Origin: Variovorax sp. Root411
Lineage (GTDB): Bacteria; Pseudomonadota; Gammaproteobacteria; Burkholderiales; Burkholderiaceae_C
NCBI RefSeq assembly: GCF_001425205.1
Contig: NZ_LMDW01000001.1
Coordinates: 1,241,928-1,305,927 of the forward strand
Direction of reading: 5' to 3'
Length of the DNA stretch: 64,000 bases
Part shown: positions 51,736 through 60,274 of the stretch, one piece after another
Numbering within the stretch: the first letter of the stretch is position 1
How the letters are laid out: every line of letters begins with the position of its first letter
Notes under the pieces: generated by a model
Database searches by the model: none
What the model was told of the DNA's origin: nothing
What the model saw: the letters and a program-made list of their open reading frames with translations, nothing else
Program-made: the position numbers and the translations under genes

Positions 51736-53799
51736 ATGAACACCGCTACCTTTGAAGAAACCACCGCCATCGCAACAGCCGTGGCAGTTGCCACGGTCGG
51801 CGCTTCCGCCGTCGCGGCCTCGCAGCAACTGCTGCTGATCCCGCTGTCCAAACTCCGGCCTTCGAGCCGCAACGTGCGCAAGAGCGGCGGCACCTCGATT
51901 CCCGAACTGGCCTCAAGCATCGCCCGCGTGGGGCTGCTGCAAAACCTCACCGTGGTGGCCGCGCCTGATGGCGAGCACTACGAGGTAGTCGCGGGTCGGC
52001 GGCGCTTGGCTGCGCTCAAGCTGCTGGCCAAGCGCCGCAAGCTGGCGAGAGACCACGAAGTGCATTGCCTGCTGGTGCTGGATGACGCGGCGCGCACCGT
52101 GAGCCTGACCGAGAACGTGCAGCGCGAAGCCATGTCGCCCATCGAGGAACTGTTCGCGTGGAAAGACCTCGTGGCCGAGGGCCGTCCGGTGGAGGACATC
52201 GCGGCTGACTTCGGCGTGACGCCCCTCGTGGTGCAGCGGCGCCTGAAGCTTGCCAACGTCTCGCCCCGGTTGCTGGCGGACTTCGGGATGCAGGCCGTGA
52301 CGCTGGAGCAGTTGATGGCGCTGGCCATAACCGATGACCATGCGGCGCAGGAAGCTGCGTTCTATGAGTCGCCGCAGTGGCAGCGCAGCCCCGAGGCGTT
52401 GCGCGACCACCTGACCAGCGAGGAAATCGACGCCAGCCGCGATGCGGTGGCGCGTTTCGTGGGGGCAGACGCCTACGAGCAGGCGGGCGGCGGGGTGCGC
52501 CGCGACCTGTTCGCGGATGAGCGCAGCGGTGTCTTCCTGACCGACGGTGCACTGCTGGATGCGCTGGCGCGGGACAAGCTCGCGCCTGTAGCCGAACAGG
52601 TGCGAGCCGAGGGGTGGGCGTGGGTGGATGCCGCACCGCGTGCCACGTCCTCCGACCTGTACCAGTTCCAGCGGGCGCGCAGCACGCGCCGTGAACCCGG
52701 CAAGACCGAAGCCAAGCGCATCGCCAAGCTGGAAGAGCAGCAGGCGAAGCTGCAGGAGCGCCTGGACGACGAGAACGAGGACATGGCCGACGAGCAGGCG
52801 CAGACGCTGCAGGAGGAAATGGACGAACTCGGCAACGAGCTGGACGCCATCGAGCAGAAGCTGGTCGAGTACCCGCCCGCCGTGGTGGCTTTGGCCGGGG
52901 CGGTGGTGTCGGTCGATCACATGGGCGGCGTGGTCGTGCATCGCGGCTTGCTGCGTGAGGAACCGGCCAAGGCGTTGCGGGAACAGGCACGGCATGAGGA
53001 GGGCGGGGCGGGCGATAGCTCGGACGCCAGTGCCGAGATACCGGCCAAGCCCGGTATCTCGGAGAAGCTGGCGAAGCGCCTGAGCGCGCACCGCACCGCC
53101 GCCTTGCAGGCCGAGGTGGCACGGCATCCGCAGGTCGCTTTGGTGGCCTTGGTGCATCGCCTTGCGCTGCGCGTGATCGTGGACAGTTATGGCTCGGGAG
53201 GCTCGCCCGTTGACGTCAGCGCCACGCCGCAGGATGGGCTGGGGTTGCATGCGCCGGACATGGGCGAGGCACCGGCGGCAGTGGGTTTGCGGAAGGTGAG
53301 GCAGGCATGGGCTGATCGCCTGCCCGAGGGCCCAGACGCGTTGTTTGCCGAACTGCTGGCCTTCCCGCAGCAGGAATTGCTGTCGCTGCTGGCTGTGTGC
53401 GTGGCCTGCACGGTCAACGTGCTGGCCTCGAATGAAGAGGAAGTCCCCGCCGCCAAGCTGGCGCGGGCGGTCAACCTCGACATGCACGACTGGTGGACGC
53501 CGACTGCTACGGGCTACTTCGAGCATGTCTCGAAAGCCAAGGCATTGGAAGCGGTGCAGTCGTTCGCGCCCGATCAGGTCAACCGGCTGGGCAAGCTCAA
53601 GAAGGCCGAGATTGCCAGCGAGGCCGAGCGGCTGGCGGCGGGGTCGGGGTGGTTGCCTGTGATGTTCCGCGGGCAGGAGGCTGCTGCCGCAGTCGAAGCG
53701 GAAACGCAGGCCGCGCCGGAGAATGGGGCCTGTGCCGATGCAGAGGGCAAGGGCGCTGTCGAGGCGGAAGTCCACGAGGGCGAACACGCTACCGCGTGA
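51736..53799 (+). CDS. parB: Large ParB/RepB/Spo0J-family protein
   Basis: 687 aa. The ParB N-terminal domain (residues about 35-130) has LIPLSKLRPSSRNVRKSGGT, LLQNLTVVAAPDGEHYEVVAGRRRLAALK and the arginine-rich CTP-binding patch LTENVQREAMSPIEE, followed by the KorB-like HTH (VEDIAADFGVTPLVVQRRLKLANV). A Glu/Gln-rich coiled coil lies near 325-375, and the long C-terminus is specific to ICE ParB proteins (usual chromosomal ParB is about 300 aa). It partners in principle with the ParA encoded 9 kb away. An inverted repeat with loop TTCG follows as terminator. Confidence 0.9.
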   Translation: MNTATFEETTAIATAVAVATVGASAVAASQQLLLIPLSKLRPSSRNVRKSGGTSIPELASSIARVGLLQNLTVVAAPDGEHYEVVAGRRRLAALKLLAKRRKLARDHEVHCLLVLDDAARTVSLTENVQREAMSPIEELFAWKDLVAEGRPVEDIAADFGVTPLVVQRRLKLANVSPRLLADFGMQAVTLEQLMALAITDDHAAQEAAFYESPQWQRSPEALRDHLTSEEIDASRDAVARFVGADAYEQAGGGVRRDLFADERSGVFLTDGALLDALARDKLAPVAEQVRAEGWAWVDAAPRATSSDLYQFQRARSTRREPGKTEAKRIAKLEEQQAKLQERLDDENEDMADEQAQTLQEEMDELGNELDAIEQKLVEYPPAVVALAGAVVSVDHMGGVVVHRGLLREEPAKALREQARHEEGGAGDSSDASAEIPAKPGISEKLAKRLSAHRTAALQAEVARHPQVALVALVHRLALRVIVDSYGSGGSPVDVSATPQDGLGLHAPDMGEAPAAVGLRKVRQAWADRLPEGPDALFAELLAFPQQELLSLLAVCVACTVNVLASNEEEVPAAKLARAVNLDMHDWWTPTATGYFEHVSKAKALEAVQSFAPDQVNRLGKLKKAEIASEAERLAAGSGWLPVMFRGQEAAAAVEAETQAAPENGACADAEGKGAVEAEVHEGEHATA

Positions 53800-53803
53800 G
53801 CAT

Positions 53804-53830
53804 GAGCCCCGGCCTTCGGGCGGGGGCTTC
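53804..53830 (+). terminator. Rho-independent-type terminator after parB
   Basis: AGCCCC (53805-53810) pairs with GGGGCT (53823-53828) and an inner GCC/GGC surrounds a TTCG loop, with one G-G mismatch. TTCTT follows. It sits five bases after the parB stop. Confidence 0.65.
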
Positions 53831-54498
53831 TTGAATTGGCGCGACGCGCGCGGCAGGTGTGCCGCGCGCGTTTTGACATCCAGCGGCTGCGCCGCTGAGA
53901 CCTTCCGGAAGTGCGCTCCGCCGAAGGGCGGAGCGAGACCACGACAGGCTTGGCTGCGCTGGGTTCCGGAATGCAGCGCCATCCCTGACGCTGGCGGGCA
54001 GGCCCCCGTGAACGACGGAGGCTTTCTTTGACAGGCCGTTCGCCATGCCCTTCCATTTCGCTGATGCCGACCCTGCATGTCTGCGATGCGGCGGAGCGTT
54101 CATTCTGGTCTTCGCGAGGCGGCTACTTTGGCATTCGAGTGCGGGCCCTCCATGCCGGAACGCTGTTGCTTCGGGCGGGTGCCAAGCTCATGCGTCCCTT
54201 GCGAGAACAGGTCCGCGCCCACGGCCTTGTATTTGCCGTGAATCCTGGCGCGGGCACGGCGGCGCTGCTCTTCGTTGCGCTTCGCCTCGGGCTTCATCGC
54301 CGCAACCGTGCGGCACGACAAATTTCCCCTCTGCTGTGCAGATTCCTCGCGAGGCAAATTTCTCGTGCCTTCCAGTCCTTCGCTGCGCTGCGGCCCCTGC
54401 TTCGCCCTGGGGTGCGGCGCGCCCGGCACCTCGCCGTTCGGATCACGCCAAGGCCGCGATGGGCGCGGACCTGGGTTCAACCTCGAAAGGACTTCATC
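53831..54498. other. Gene-poor stretch before the DUF736 gene
   Basis: No recognisable product on either strand; long open frames here reflect high GC, show no domain and conflict with one another. The frame in phase with DUF736 begins at 54028, but only the part from 54499 matches the family. Such leaders are common in ICEs and may contain a structured RNA; I could not define one here. Confidence 0.45.
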
Positions 54499-54807
54499 AT
54501 GAGCACCATTGGCAACTTCACCGCTTCGGGCAACGGCTACGCCGGCACGGTTCGCACCTTGACCCTGAACGTCAAGGTCAAGATCGCCGCCAGCGAGAAG
54601 ACGAGCGAGAACGCTCCGGACTACCGCGTCATCGCCGGCAACGGCCTGGAGATCGGCGCGGCGTGGAAGAAGATCAGCAAGGCGGACCGGCCCTACCTGT
54701 CGGTGACGCTGGATGACCCGTCGTTCCCGGCGACCATCTATGCCCGCCTGGTCGAGGGCGAGGACGGCGCGCACAACCTGATCTGGTCGCGCAGCAAGGG
54801 CGACTGA
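54499..54807 (+). CDS. DUF736-family ICE protein
   Basis: 102 aa from ATG 54499, with AAAGGAC upstream. The DUF736 pattern is clear: [55 protein letters not shown] and [28 protein letters not shown]736 proteins accompany ParB, DUF2958 and DUF932 in Tn4371-like and related ICEs; biochemical function unknown. A strong terminator follows. Confidence 0.9.
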   Translation: MSTIGNFTASGNGYAGTVRTLTLNVKVKIAASEKTSENAPDYRVIAGNGLEIGAAWKKISKADRPYLSVTLDDPSFPATIYARLVEGEDGAHNLIWSRSKGD

Positions 54808-54819
54808 GCGTCGCCCTCG

Positions 54820-54847
54820 GCGCCCCGCTTCGGCGGGGCGCTTTCTT
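54820..54847 (+). terminator. Strong rho-independent terminator after DUF736
   Basis: GCGCCCCGC (54820-54828), loop TTCG, GCGGGGCGC (54833-54841) form a perfect nine-base stem with a stable tetraloop, followed by TTTCTT. Confidence 0.85.
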
Positions 54848-55078
54848 CACCGAGTGCATCGACGGCCGCGAAGGTTCGCGGGCGTCTTTATGCGGAGGCG
54901 CGTGTTCACGTGTTGTCTTCTTTGCGCATGTGCGGATGCGCGCAAGAAGCGCAGTTCCGCATTTGCGCTTTGTCGTAGAGCCGATTCCGTGGCTGCGCTG
55001 ATCTGCGGTTCTACGACGATGTGTGGAGTCGGGATGGCGGTTCCGCGAGTTTCAGCAGATGCGCTTCCACGGTTGCAC

Positions 55079-55211
55079 GATTCCGTGCGTCTCCGGCGAT
55101 GCCGGACCGCGCTCTCGTGCTGCGCATCGAGCCGCCCATGGCGTCTCGCCCCTTTCGGGCTTCCATCCCTGACGCCTTCGCACCTGCGGTGCTGCGCGCT
55201 GCGCTTGCGAT
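55079..55211. repeat. Structured intergenic repeat, copy B
   Basis: Second copy of the repeat at 50321-50490. The hairpin GCCC/GGGC at 55148-55160 has loop GAAAG on the minus strand (GNRA-like), and a second stem CCGGC/GCCGG lies at about 55092-55104; both again neighbour GCGTCTC. It lies about 190 bp before the interrupted DUF2958 gene. The surrounding 54848-55404 holds no other gene. Confidence 0.6.
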
Positions 55212-55572
55212 GCGGGTGCACATGCAGTGGTGGGGCTGTCTTGCTGTTCCCTTCATCGTTGCACGCCGTTCTCGCCGTCAAGGTCGGCGCGTGCCTTGCA
55301 CGCTGGCGTCCTGGCGGCCGTCTTCGACCCCTGACGGCTGCGCTGCGCCGTGCTGCCTCCGGTCTCGGGCAATTCCGCCCGGAATCCTTTCAAGGAGAAA
55401 GACCATGACGACGCTCATCACCGAGGAACAACGCGCGCAACTGCTGGCCAATGGCCGGCGATCCATCGAAGGCGACGGATTCGACCCGCACCCCGTGGTC
55501 AAGCTGTTCACACCCAATGCGGGTGCGACCTGGCTGCTGACCGAAATCGATCCTGACGACCAGGACCGCGCC

Positions 55573-55604
55573 TTCGGCTTATGTGGAGCTCCACATAAGC
55601 CGAA
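55573..55604. repeat. Perfect 32-bp palindrome at the left RIT end
   Basis: The arms read TTCGGCTTATGTGGAG and its reverse complement, meeting at an SacI-like GAGCTC centre. The right half merges into the terminal inverted repeat (GCCGAA). The inner 20 bases are absent from the right end, so they may be crossover or junction sequence trapped during insertion. Confidence 0.7.
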
Positions 55605-55628
55605 CTATGTGAAGCACACGGTTATGTG
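55599..55628. repeat. RIT left terminal inverted repeat
   Basis: Thirty bases beginning GCCGAACTATGTGAAG and ending CGGTTATGTG, an exact reverse complement of 59240-59269. A further inverted copy of its core, GCTTCACATA, occurs inside at 55669-55678, giving the left end an additional recombinase half-site. Confidence 0.92.
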
Positions 55629-55679
55629 AACCGACGAGTCACACAGGCGGGTGTAATTGACGCAATTGGCTTCACATAA

Positions 55680-56681
55680 CTACGACGACCTGGCGCCCGC
55701 GAGCATCGCGAGCAACCGGTCCGAGACCCCTGTGAAGACGCCCCTGCGGACGGCTGGCGCAGCGCTGGCGTCCAGGATCTCCAGCTTGTGCACGGGATCC
55801 ACGCGCAGGTAGATCTCTGTGCTCTGCACGCTGCTGTGCCCAAGCCAAAGCGCCACGCGCCGGATGTCGCCGGTGGCCTCCAGCGTGTGGATCGCGCAGG
55901 TGTGCCGCAGCACATGCGGGCTGACGTGCTTCTGGGCGAGCGACGGCGCCTTGCGTGCGGCGCGAGCCACATGTGTCGCGAGGCGACTGGCGAAGCCATG
56001 GCGCGTCATTGCCTCCCCACGTTGATTCAGGAACAACGCGTCGGCGCCATTGGTAGGGCGTACGCGCATCCAGTCCCCCAGAACTGCTCGGGTCTCCTTC
56101 CAGAGCGGCAGCACGCGCTGCCGCCGTCCCTTGCCCAGGATGTGAACGGTGTCCAGGCCCGGCTGGGCGAGATCATCCAAGCGCAGGGCCGTCAGCTCGG
56201 ACACCCGCAGACCGGCTGCGTAGGCGAGGTGCAGCATCGCGCGGTCACGCAGCCCTGAGGCGCTGTGACGGTCGGGTACGTCGAGGACCGCTTGCAGCTC
56301 ATCCCGCGAGAGGTACGCCACCAGCGGCTGTACGACGCGTTTGCTGGGAATGGCGTGGACTTGCATGGACTGGCCCAGACACGCAGGTGCGCGGTACTCC
56401 AGATATCGGAAGAATGACTTGAAGGCCGCAAGGCGCGCGTTGCGGGTGCGTGGCTTGTTCGCCCGGCTCGTCTCGATGTGGTCCAGGAAGTCCAGGATCA
56501 GCTCGGTGGAGAGTTGCTCCAACGCGATCTCGCTGGGCCTGATCTTGAGACGTTGCGCAGCGAAGGTCACCAGGAGCTGGAAACTGTACGCATAGCTGTC
56601 CGTCGTGTGTCGGCTGGCGCCGCGGTCGCGCGGCAGGTACTCCAGCAGGTAGCTGCTCAGATGGGGAGCTAGCGCCGTCAT
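55680..56681 (-). CDS. RIT tyrosine recombinase, third gene
   Basis: 333 aa from ATG 56681 (MTALAPHLSSYLLEY), overlapping the second recombinase stop in ATGA. N-terminal SAM-like core-binding domain (about 1-105) and C-terminal catalytic domain with Arg in AAGLRVSELTALRLDD, HVLRHTCAIH (H-x-x-R), LGHSSVQSTEIY with the second His and nucleophilic Tyr. Its stop lies at the GCTTCACATA inner repeat. The long frame to 57443 overlaps the second gene and is rejected. Confidence 0.9.
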   Translation of the reverse strand: MTALAPHLSSYLLEYLPRDRGASRHTTDSYAYSFQLLVTFAAQRLKIRPSEIALEQLSTELILDFLDHIETSRANKPRTRNARLAAFKSFFRYLEYRAPACLGQSMQVHAIPSKRVVQPLVAYLSRDELQAVLDVPDRHSASGLRDRAMLHLAYAAGLRVSELTALRLDDLAQPGLDTVHILGKGRRQRVLPLWKETRAVLGDWMRVRPTNGADALFLNQRGEAMTRHGFASRLATHVARAARKAPSLAQKHVSPHVLRHTCAIHTLEATGDIRRVALWLGHSSVQSTEIYLRVDPVHKLEILDASAAPAVRRGVFTGVSDRLLAMLAGARSS

Positions 56682-57586
56682 GATCTGCTCCTTGCGCTTA
56701 GCGCCTCCGCCACATGGGCGATCTGCCGTGTGATGACAGGCGTCGCCTCCAGGTACCAGTACGTGTCTGAGAGGCACGCGTGGCCGAGATAGATGCTCAG
56801 CGCCAACATGTGCCGGTCGACGGCGTTGCGATCGTTGCCACACTGTTCGAGCGAGCGCACAGCGAAGCTGTGACGCAGGTCGTGCAGCCGCGGGCCACGG
56901 CCCGAGGCGCTGCGCAGGCCACACAGTCTGGCGAGCTTGACGAAGGTGCGGGTCACGGTTGCAGGATCGGGCGGCTTGCCGTTGGACAGCACGAAGACAT
57001 GCGGGTCCGGACCGCCAATGCGTCCGCGCAGCTTGAGGTAAGCCGCCAGGGCAGCCTGGGTGGTCGAAGCGATGGGCACCAGGCGCGACTTGTGAAACTT
57101 GGTCTGACGGATCACGAGCCCGTCCTGCCCCAGGTCCGCGCGCACCAGCGCGATCACCTCTGACACGCGCAAACCCGTCGCCGCCAGGAGGCCGAGCAGG
57201 TAGTAGTAGGTGTACGGCGTCAGGGACGCCGTGGGCGGCAACCGCAGCGCGGCTCGCATGAGGCGCTCGATGTCTTCGGCGGCAAGGATGTGCGGCGGTG
57301 GTCGCAGCCGCTTCGCCTTGCCGAAAACGTCGCGTGGCGGGATCTCGTGGCGGTCGTCCTCCGCGTGCAGCGCGATGGCGAAGTTGCGAATGACCCGGAA
57401 GCACTCGGCCGAGCGCTGCGACGACGAGGCCTTGGCGGCCCATGCGATCGCGCGCGAAGCGCTTAGGAACTCATCCTCCTTGGAAAATTCGGCGAACCGG
57501 CTGAGGGCGTACGCCTGGTCGACGAAGCTGTAACCCAGGGTGCGCTTGATCGCGACGTAGCGATCGACGTGGTCGCTCATCGGCAT
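56678..57586 (-). CDS. RIT tyrosine recombinase, second gene
   Basis: 302 aa from ATG 57586, chosen for GGAGG six bases upstream; it overlaps the first recombinase by ten bases. Catalytic residues: Arg in ATGLRVSEVIALVR, HDLRHSFAVRSL (H-x-x-R), then LGHACLSDTYWYLE with His and Tyr. N-terminal core-binding part contains YVAIKRTLGYSFVDQAYALSRF. Likely acts with the other two in a hetero-complex. Confidence 0.9.
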   Translation of the reverse strand: MPMSDHVDRYVAIKRTLGYSFVDQAYALSRFAEFSKEDEFLSASRAIAWAAKASSSQRSAECFRVIRNFAIALHAEDDRHEIPPRDVFGKAKRLRPPPHILAAEDIERLMRAALRLPPTASLTPYTYYYLLGLLAATGLRVSEVIALVRADLGQDGLVIRQTKFHKSRLVPIASTTQAALAAYLKLRGRIGGPDPHVFVLSNGKPPDPATVTRTFVKLARLCGLRSASGRGPRLHDLRHSFAVRSLEQCGNDRNAVDRHMLALSIYLGHACLSDTYWYLEATPVITRQIAHVAEALSARSRS

Positions 57587-59142
57587 GTCACACCTCCGAT
57601 CCAGGGTTGCACGACGCGCGCCAGCATCCGCGTGTCGACCTTGGCGTAGATCGCGGTCGTCTCCGTGGTGCGGTGGCGAAGCAGCGCACCAACGGCCTCA
57701 AGGGTCGACCCGGAGCGCAGCAGGTGGGTCGCTGCGGAATGCCGCAGCAAATATGCGCCGCGCAGGTTCACGTTCCTGATCCCGGCGCGGCTCAGGGCGT
57801 CGCGCACGATGCCGGTGATTGCGCTGCCGTGAGCGAGTGGCTCGAAGGGCGCGATCGCGCGCAGGAAGACATGGTCCGCGTGGATGCGAGGGCGCGCTCG
57901 CTCGATGTAAGTCGCGAGGGCGTCGCCGACATCCTGGGGAAGCGGCAAGCCCACTTCACGAGTCGACTTGCCGGCGACCCTGATAAGGGCGTTGTTCCAG
58001 TCGATGTCGCTCAAGCGCAGGCCGACGACATCGCCGGCCCGCAGGGCCAAGCGCGCGAGCAGTAGCAGGATCGCGTGGTCCCGCATCCCGCGGCCGGTCG
58101 TCAGGTCGCACGAGGCGAGGACCCGCTCGACATCGTCATGCACGATGTAGCGCGGCAGCGTGGCCAGCCGCCAGCGCGGCACCGTCGGGATGGCATCAAC
58201 CAGGGACGGCGCGCACTGGCCGGTGGACGCGAGGTACCGGAAGTACATTCGCAGCGCGCTCGTCGTCGCCTGCGCGCCTAACCGCGATCCGGCGGTCGCT
58301 TGCTGAAGGATCGCGCTGCGCACCAGCGATGCGTCGTACCGACCCGGATCGGGCCCAAGCTCTGGGAGCACCCGGCGCAGCAGGTGCAGGTGCTTGACCA
58401 TGGTCTGTTCGCCGGTGCCGCGATGGCGCCGCATCCACTCTTGGAACTCGGCAAGCGGCAGGGTCGGTTCGCTGCCGGCAAGCACGGCCGGCCTCGCCAC
58501 GACGCCCGTCGTGGCGAGGTAGCGCACGAAGCGAGCAACCCGCTTCAGGCAATGACCGTCGCGCTGCCCGCTGATGGTGAAAGAGCCCGGGCAGATGCAG
58601 TCATGGCGGGCGAACCGATCGACGACCCCATCGTCGATCGACGCCAGAGGAATGTGCTGCTGGCGCAGCCATGTGATGAAGTGGATACCGTTGCGGCGGT
58701 AGTTGGCCACTGTGCTTGGCATGTGTCCCTCCCTCGCCAGATGGGCAACGAAGGCGTCGACACGCTGGTGCGCGTCGGTCAGGTCCATGGGGTTGTACAG
58801 ATACCCCCTCGCCTCAAGAAACCCAACGAACCGAAGAACCCGGCTGCCGAGCTGACGCCCACCGTGCACCACGCATTGATAGCGTTCACCAGATGGCCGA
58901 GGGCAGTGGCACCGGTGATCCAGGAAGCGTTGGATGATCTCACCGTCGATGTGCTGAATCTCGATGGACTGCTGGTGCAGCCAGACGAGGAAGTGCTTCG
59001 CTGGGCCAGGGTAGTTGGCGATGGAGGACGCTCGCATGCCAGCGCGCAGCAGGTGCGCGACGAACGCCGGAATGTAGGGGTCGAACAGGCTCCGATCTGG
59101 CGGCTCGGGCGCACGCGTTCTTCTTGCAATAGATGCTGGCAT
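57577..59142 (-). CDS. RIT tyrosine recombinase, first and largest gene
   Basis: 521 aa. The N-terminal 270 residues contain two diverged core-binding-like units with Cys/His-containing segments (FLDHRCHCPRPSGERYQC, DRFARHDCICPGSFTISGQRDGHC), each with the pattern of a small zinc-binding element, unusual among integrases. The catalytic part has Arg in ALRAGDVVGLRLSDID, AYLLRHSAATHLL (H-x-x-R), HRTTETTAIYAKVD with Tyr. Its promoter must lie near the right terminal repeat. Confidence 0.9.
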   Translation of the reverse strand: MPASIARRTRAPEPPDRSLFDPYIPAFVAHLLRAGMRASSIANYPGPAKHFLVWLHQQSIEIQHIDGEIIQRFLDHRCHCPRPSGERYQCVVHGGRQLGSRVLRFVGFLEARGYLYNPMDLTDAHQRVDAFVAHLAREGHMPSTVANYRRNGIHFITWLRQQHIPLASIDDGVVDRFARHDCICPGSFTISGQRDGHCLKRVARFVRYLATTGVVARPAVLAGSEPTLPLAEFQEWMRRHRGTGEQTMVKHLHLLRRVLPELGPDPGRYDASLVRSAILQQATAGSRLGAQATTSALRMYFRYLASTGQCAPSLVDAIPTVPRWRLATLPRYIVHDDVERVLASCDLTTGRGMRDHAILLLLARLALRAGDVVGLRLSDIDWNNALIRVAGKSTREVGLPLPQDVGDALATYIERARPRIHADHVFLRAIAPFEPLAHGSAITGIVRDALSRAGIRNVNLRGAYLLRHSAATHLLRSGSTLEAVGALLRHRTTETTAIYAKVDTRMLARVVQPWIGGVTCR

Positions 59143-59239
59143 CTCGTATTCCGTTGGATTGAGGGACCAGCAGCTTGCGCGTTATGGAGAGCTACGTCCT
59201 CCAACAGACCCGCTCCGCGCCGATGAGTACGTCGCGGTG

Positions 59240-59269
59240 CACATAACCGTGTGCTTCACATAGTTCGGC
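59240..59269. repeat. RIT right terminal inverted repeat
   Basis: Begins CACATAACCGTGTGCTTCAC and ends ATAGTTCGGC; exact reverse complement of the left repeat. The DUF2958 reading frame resumes at its last six bases. Confidence 0.92.
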
Positions 59270-59443
59270 CTGTGCGACCTGGGACAAGGATTTCCCGAGT
59301 TGGGCTACGTGAGCCTGGAGGAATTGGAGAGCTTGCGAGGGCGCTGGGGTCTGCCCATCGAGCGGGATCTGCACTTCCGGGGTGCCAAGGCCATCAGCGC
59401 CTATGCGCGCGAGGCTCGGTTGGCAGGGCGCATCGTGGCGTAG
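59264..59443 (+). pseudogene. DUF2958 gene, 3' part
   Basis: Resumes in frame as FGLCDLGQGFPELGYVSLEE, through RGRWGLPIERDLHFRGAK and ends AREARLAGRIVA at a TAG (59443). There is no ribosome site or start of its own. It aligns with the second half of the intact paralogue at 59933-60274 (GFPELGHVSLSALEGVRG). Confidence 0.88.
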
Positions 59444-59455
59444 GCGCTGCAGGCA

Positions 59456-59773
59456 TCAGCCGCCGGCTTGTCCGGCTGGCGGCTGGTGCCATTCCCTCGG
59501 AAGCTTGGCTTCCGTCTCAAGCAGCAATTCGCCCGCGCTGCGGTTGAGCGCACGTGCGATCTTGAGCACCAGGACCAGCGTGGGCATGTGTTCGCCGCGC
59601 TCGATCTTTCCCATGTGCGAACGCTCGATGCCGGCCAGGTGCGCCAGCGTTTCCTGCGCAACGCCATCCTCGGTGCGCAGCGCGCGCACCACGGCACCGA
59701 ACGCCAGCGCGGGCGCGACTTCGAAGGTCGTCGCACCGGCCGGCCGTCCACGCTGGATGGTTCGCTTCTGCAT
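59456..59773 (-). CDS. XRE-family HTH regulator
   Basis: 105 aa. An N-terminal basic tail (MQKRTIQRGRPAGATT) leads to a Cro/CI-type helix-turn-helix: FGAVVRALRTEDGVAQETLAHLAGIERSHMGKIERGEHMPTLVLVLKIARAL, with the recognition helix near residues 48-58. It is transcribed away from the intact DUF2958 gene, with an AT-rich gap of 160 bp between them, so it may control that operon or itself. Typical ICE regulator. Confidence 0.88.
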   Translation of the reverse strand: MQKRTIQRGRPAGATTFEVAPALAFGAVVRALRTEDGVAQETLAHLAGIERSHMGKIERGEHMPTLVLVLKIARALNRSAGELLLETEAKLPREWHQPPAGQAGG

Positions 59774-59932
59774 GGACAGAAGCGTCTCGGTTCAGCACAA
59801 TTTAAACCACGTTATCTTTAACTCATAATTTGATTGTTGACGGCAGGCTGTGGACTGAAACCCGCTTCCGCGCCGAACTCGCAAGGACTAGCATGACGTC
59901 AGTCCTAAAACAACATTACTCACCGGAGGCAT

Positions 59933-60274
59933 ATGACCTTCATCACCGGTCAGCAACGCACGCAGATGCTCGCTCACGGCGCCGCCCGCGCACGTGGCGA
60001 TGCCATCGATCCCTACCCGGTCGTCAAGCTGTACACGCTGGACGCGCCTGCTTGCTGGCTGCTCACCGAGCTCGATGCCGATGGGGACCGCGCCTATGGG
60101 CTGACCGATGCCGGCACCGGCTTCCCCGAGTTGGGCCACGTGAGTCTGTCGGCGCTCGAAGGCGTGCGCGGCCCCAAGGGCCTGCGCATCGTGGCCGATC
60201 CGCATTTCAAGGCGCGCCAGCCGCTGTCGGCCTATGCGGCCGATGCACAACGCGACGGGTCGATCAACGACTGA
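59933..60274 (+). CDS. DUF2958-family ICE protein (intact paralogue)
   Basis: 113 aa from ATG 59933 with CGGAGG upstream. The family pattern spans the whole protein: MTFITGQQRTQMLAHGAARA, PYPVVKLYTLDAPACWLLTELD, RAYGLTDAGTGFPELGHVSLSALE and PHFKARQPLSAYAADA. It is clearly related to the interrupted copy 500 bp upstream, so disruption of that copy may be tolerated. Function unknown. Confidence 0.9.
   Translation: MTFITGQQRTQMLAHGAARARGDAIDPYPVVKLYTLDAPACWLLTELDADGDRAYGLTDAGTGFPELGHVSLSALEGVRGPKGLRIVADPHFKARQPLSAYAADAQRDGSIND

Larger units (their letters stand above)
55405..55629 (+). pseudogene. DUF2958 gene, 5' part, interrupted by RIT element
   Basis: Starts at ATG 55405 after AAGGAGAAAG and reads MTTLITEEQRAQLLANGRRS through HPVVKLFTPNAGATWLLTEI to AFG at 55578, where the element begins. 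The frame then runs through element sequence for 17 codons to a stop at 55629, giving a 74-residue hybrid. The missing half of the domain lies at 59264-59443. Joined, the gene would encode about 115 aa, the normal DUF2958 length. Confidence 0.88.
55573..59269. mobile_element. RIT element (recombinase in trio) inserted in a DUF2958 gene
   Basis: A 3.7-kb element with three overlapping tyrosine recombinase genes in one orientation and perfect 30-bp terminal inverted repeats (55599-55628 and 59240-59269). The hexamer TTCGGC occurs at both junctions (55573-55578 and 59264-59269), and removing one copy with the element restores the DUF2958 frame. The left end also carries a 32-bp perfect palindrome. 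Arrangement, gene sizes and ends correspond to RIT elements known from Cupriavidus and relatives. All three genes are intact, so the element may be active. Confidence 0.9.

Noticed and set aside
53723..54498. Open frames between parB and DUF736
   Set aside because: Contradictory frames on both strands, no ribosome sites, no domains; most likely non-coding.
55573..55604. Palindrome considered as a terminator
   Set aside because: No T run follows and its symmetry continues into the RIT terminal repeat, so it is better explained as element end.
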